From: Paracoccaceae bacterium
Lineage (GTDB): Bacteria; Pseudomonadota; Alphaproteobacteria; Rhodobacterales; Rhodobacteraceae
Length of the DNA stretch: 41,618 nt
Direction: 5' to 3'
NCBI GenBank assembly: GCA_023254015.1
Contig: JALQYS010000474.1
Coordinates: forward strand, 1-41,618
The notes below the pieces were generated by a model that saw nothing but the letters and a program-made list of their open reading frames with translations, was not told where the DNA came from and made no database searches. Of the stretch, positions 40,417-41,618 are shown one piece after another. Position 1 is the stretch's first letter, and every line of letters begins with the position of its first letter. A program made the position numbers and the translations under genes.

Positions 40417-41618
40417 ATGTCTGCCCCCACAACCGCCCAATCCGCCACCCACGCTGCCGAGACGACGGTTGTTCCGGTGATCTTTGCTGTCGCGCTGGGT
40501 CACTTCCTGAACGACCTGATGCAGTCGCTGATCCCGGCGGGATATCCGCTCTTGAAGGAAAACCTGCAGCTTTCCTTTACCCAGATCGGGCTGATCACGT
40601 TTGTGTTTCAGGGCACGGCGTCCATCCTGCAACCGTTGGTCGGTCTTTACACCGACAAGCGGCCGATGCCCTATGCGCTGTCGGCCGGCATGGCCTCTAC
40701 CGGAGTCGGGCTGATCCTTCTGGCGCATGCCTCTACCTTTGGCCTTGTTCTTCTGGCCGTGGCGCTGATCGGCCTTGGCTCGTCGATCTTTCACCCTGAG
40801 TCCTCGCGCATCGTGCGGCTTGCCGCCGGGATGAAGCCCGGATTTGCCCAATCGGTGTTTCAGGTGGGCGGCAATGCCGGATCGGCGCTTGGCCCCTTGG
40901 CCGCGGCCTTTATCGTGCTGGAGCGCGGGCAGGCCTCGATCGAATGGTTCGCGGCGGTGGCCTTGGCTGGCATGGCGCTGCTCTATTTCATTGGCCGCTG
41001 GTATCAGACCGCAGGCAGGATGCGCGCCGCCCATCGAAAGGCCCGCGCGCTGGCCTCGGCCCCGCCCCCACAGGTGGCCCGGCGTGGCATGGTGCTGCTG
41101 ATCCTGCTCATGTTCTCGAAATTCGTCTACACGGTCTCGTTCTCCAGTTATTACACCTTCTACCTGATCGAACGCTTTGCCCTGACCAAGGCCGAGGCCA
41201 ACCTGAGCCTGTTCCTGTTCCTTGCCGCTGTGGCCGCGGGAACCATCATCGGTGGCCCGATTGGCGACCGTGTTGGTCGGCGCAGGGTTATCCTGTGGTC
41301 GATCCTTGGCATCCTGCCCCTGTCGCTGGCCCTGCCATGGCTGCCCTTCGTGCCCACCATCCTTGTCGCCGCGCTGGCGGGCATGGTGCTGGCCTCGGCC
41401 TTTCCGGCCATGGTGGTTTACGCCCAAGACCTGATGCCGCAGCGCACCGGCATGGTGGCGGGGCTGCTGTTCGGACTGGCCTTCGGCATTGCGGCCATCG
41501 GCGCGGCCATTCTGGGCGTCTTGGCCGACCACGTCGGCATCGTGGCGGTCTACCAGATCTGCGCCTTCCTGCCCGCCCTCGGCCTTGCCGCCTTCCTGTT
41601 GCCGGACACCCGTCATTA
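40417..41618 (+). CDS. MFS transporter, fosmidomycin-resistance (Fsr) type, 3' end at window edge
   Basis: Predicted proton-driven efflux pump of the Fsr group; Fsr of E. coli exports fosmidomycin, but the natural substrate here is unknown. The ATG at 40417 follows GGGAAAGTGCCG. About 400 codons are visible with some 12 hydrophobic segments. Family features: GHFLNDLMQSLIPAGYPLL in the first helix, GSSIFHPESSRI, and the MFS loop GGPIGDRVGRR between helices 8 and 9. The window ends with TA in frame directly after CCGGACACCCGTCAT, so the stop is probably TAA or TAG with its last base just outside; the protein is then essentially complete. Confidence 0.9.
   Translation, partial: MSAPTTAQSATHAAETTVVPVIFAVALGHFLNDLMQSLIPAGYPLLKENLQLSFTQIGLITFVFQGTASILQPLVGLYTDKRPMPYALSAGMASTGVGLILLAHASTFGLVLLAVALIGLGSSIFHPESSRIVRLAAGMKPGFAQSVFQVGGNAGSALGPLAAAFIVLERGQASIEWFAAVALAGMALLYFIGRWYQTAGRMRAAHRKARALASAPPPQVARRGMVLLILLMFSKFVYTVSFSSYYTFYLIERFALTKAEANLSLFLFLAAVAAGTIIGGPIGDRVGRRRVILWSILGILPLSLALPWLPFVPTILVAALAGMVLASAFPAMVVYAQDLMPQRTGMVAGLLFGLAFGIAAIGAAILGVLADHVGIVAVYQICAFLPALGLAAFLLPDTRH

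Noticed and set aside
40336..41616. Long minus-strand open frame at the right edge
   Set aside because: Antisense to the MFS transporter; the protein is Gln/Gly/Arg-rich repeat-like shadow with no domain.

Overview
The window is a compact, high-GC stretch of bacterial chromosome from an alphaproteobacterium, most probably family Rhodobacteraceae (a Rhodobacter-like organism). The evidence is the gene content and order: a rho-mnmE-mnmG-rsmG-parA-parB cluster, a maf-aroE-coaE-dnaQ/secB cluster, an addAB operon with tsaE/amgK/murU, and above all the complete redox-control locus regB | senC-regA-hvrA next to ahcY. I see 40 protein genes (39 complete, the last cut by the window edge or lacking only the final base of its stop), no rRNA or tRNA genes, no insertion sequence, no phage genes and no CRISPR array.

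Layout. 1-4.35 kb: mutS (+) converging on hrcA-grpE (-). 4.45-7.07 kb: rph-rdgB and hemW (+). 7.09-14.5 kb (-): hemJ, rho, and the overlapping mnmE-mnmG-rsmG-parA-parB unit. 14.51-14.89 kb: a 378-bp non-coding, locally AT-rich gap with DnaA-box-like 9-mers, which I read as a candidate chromosome origin (oriC). 14.89-17.61 kb (+): maf-aroE-coaE-dnaQ, converging on secB-fxsA (-) across a shared terminator. 18.75-21.06 kb (+): Tim44-like gene, mltA, Smr gene. 21.06-24.45 kb (-): lipoprotein alpha/beta hydrolase, hslU, hslV, trxA. 24.5-36.06 kb (-): a long, mostly overlapping series regB, PAS protein, tsaE, amgK, murU, addB, addA. 36.15-37.78 kb (+): senC, regA, hvrA. 37.78-41.6 kb: HD hydrolase (-), then ahcY, a DUF2853-type gene and a fosmidomycin-resistance-type MFS transporter (+).

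How it fits together. The first 32 kb look like an origin-proximal segregation region. parA and parB are encoded here, and three copies of the ParB target palindrome GTTTCACGTGAAAC lie at 5.8, 11.3 and 31.8 kb, all embedded in genes (rdgB stop, mnmG start, amgK interior). The remaining genes are housekeeping: mismatch and double-strand-break repair, tRNA modification (MnmE/MnmG, TsaE), protein quality control (GrpE, HrcA, HslUV, Trx, SecB), peptidoglycan recycling (MltA, AmgK, MurU), and redox control of respiration and photosynthesis by RegBA.

Most noteworthy: the gene-embedded parS set; the candidate oriC; a DivL-position PAS protein with no kinase domain; a predicted near-leaderless hrcA transcript; a hairpin over the start codon of the PAS gene; and an AddB without the iron-sulfur cysteines. 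I found no clear undescribed multi-gene system.
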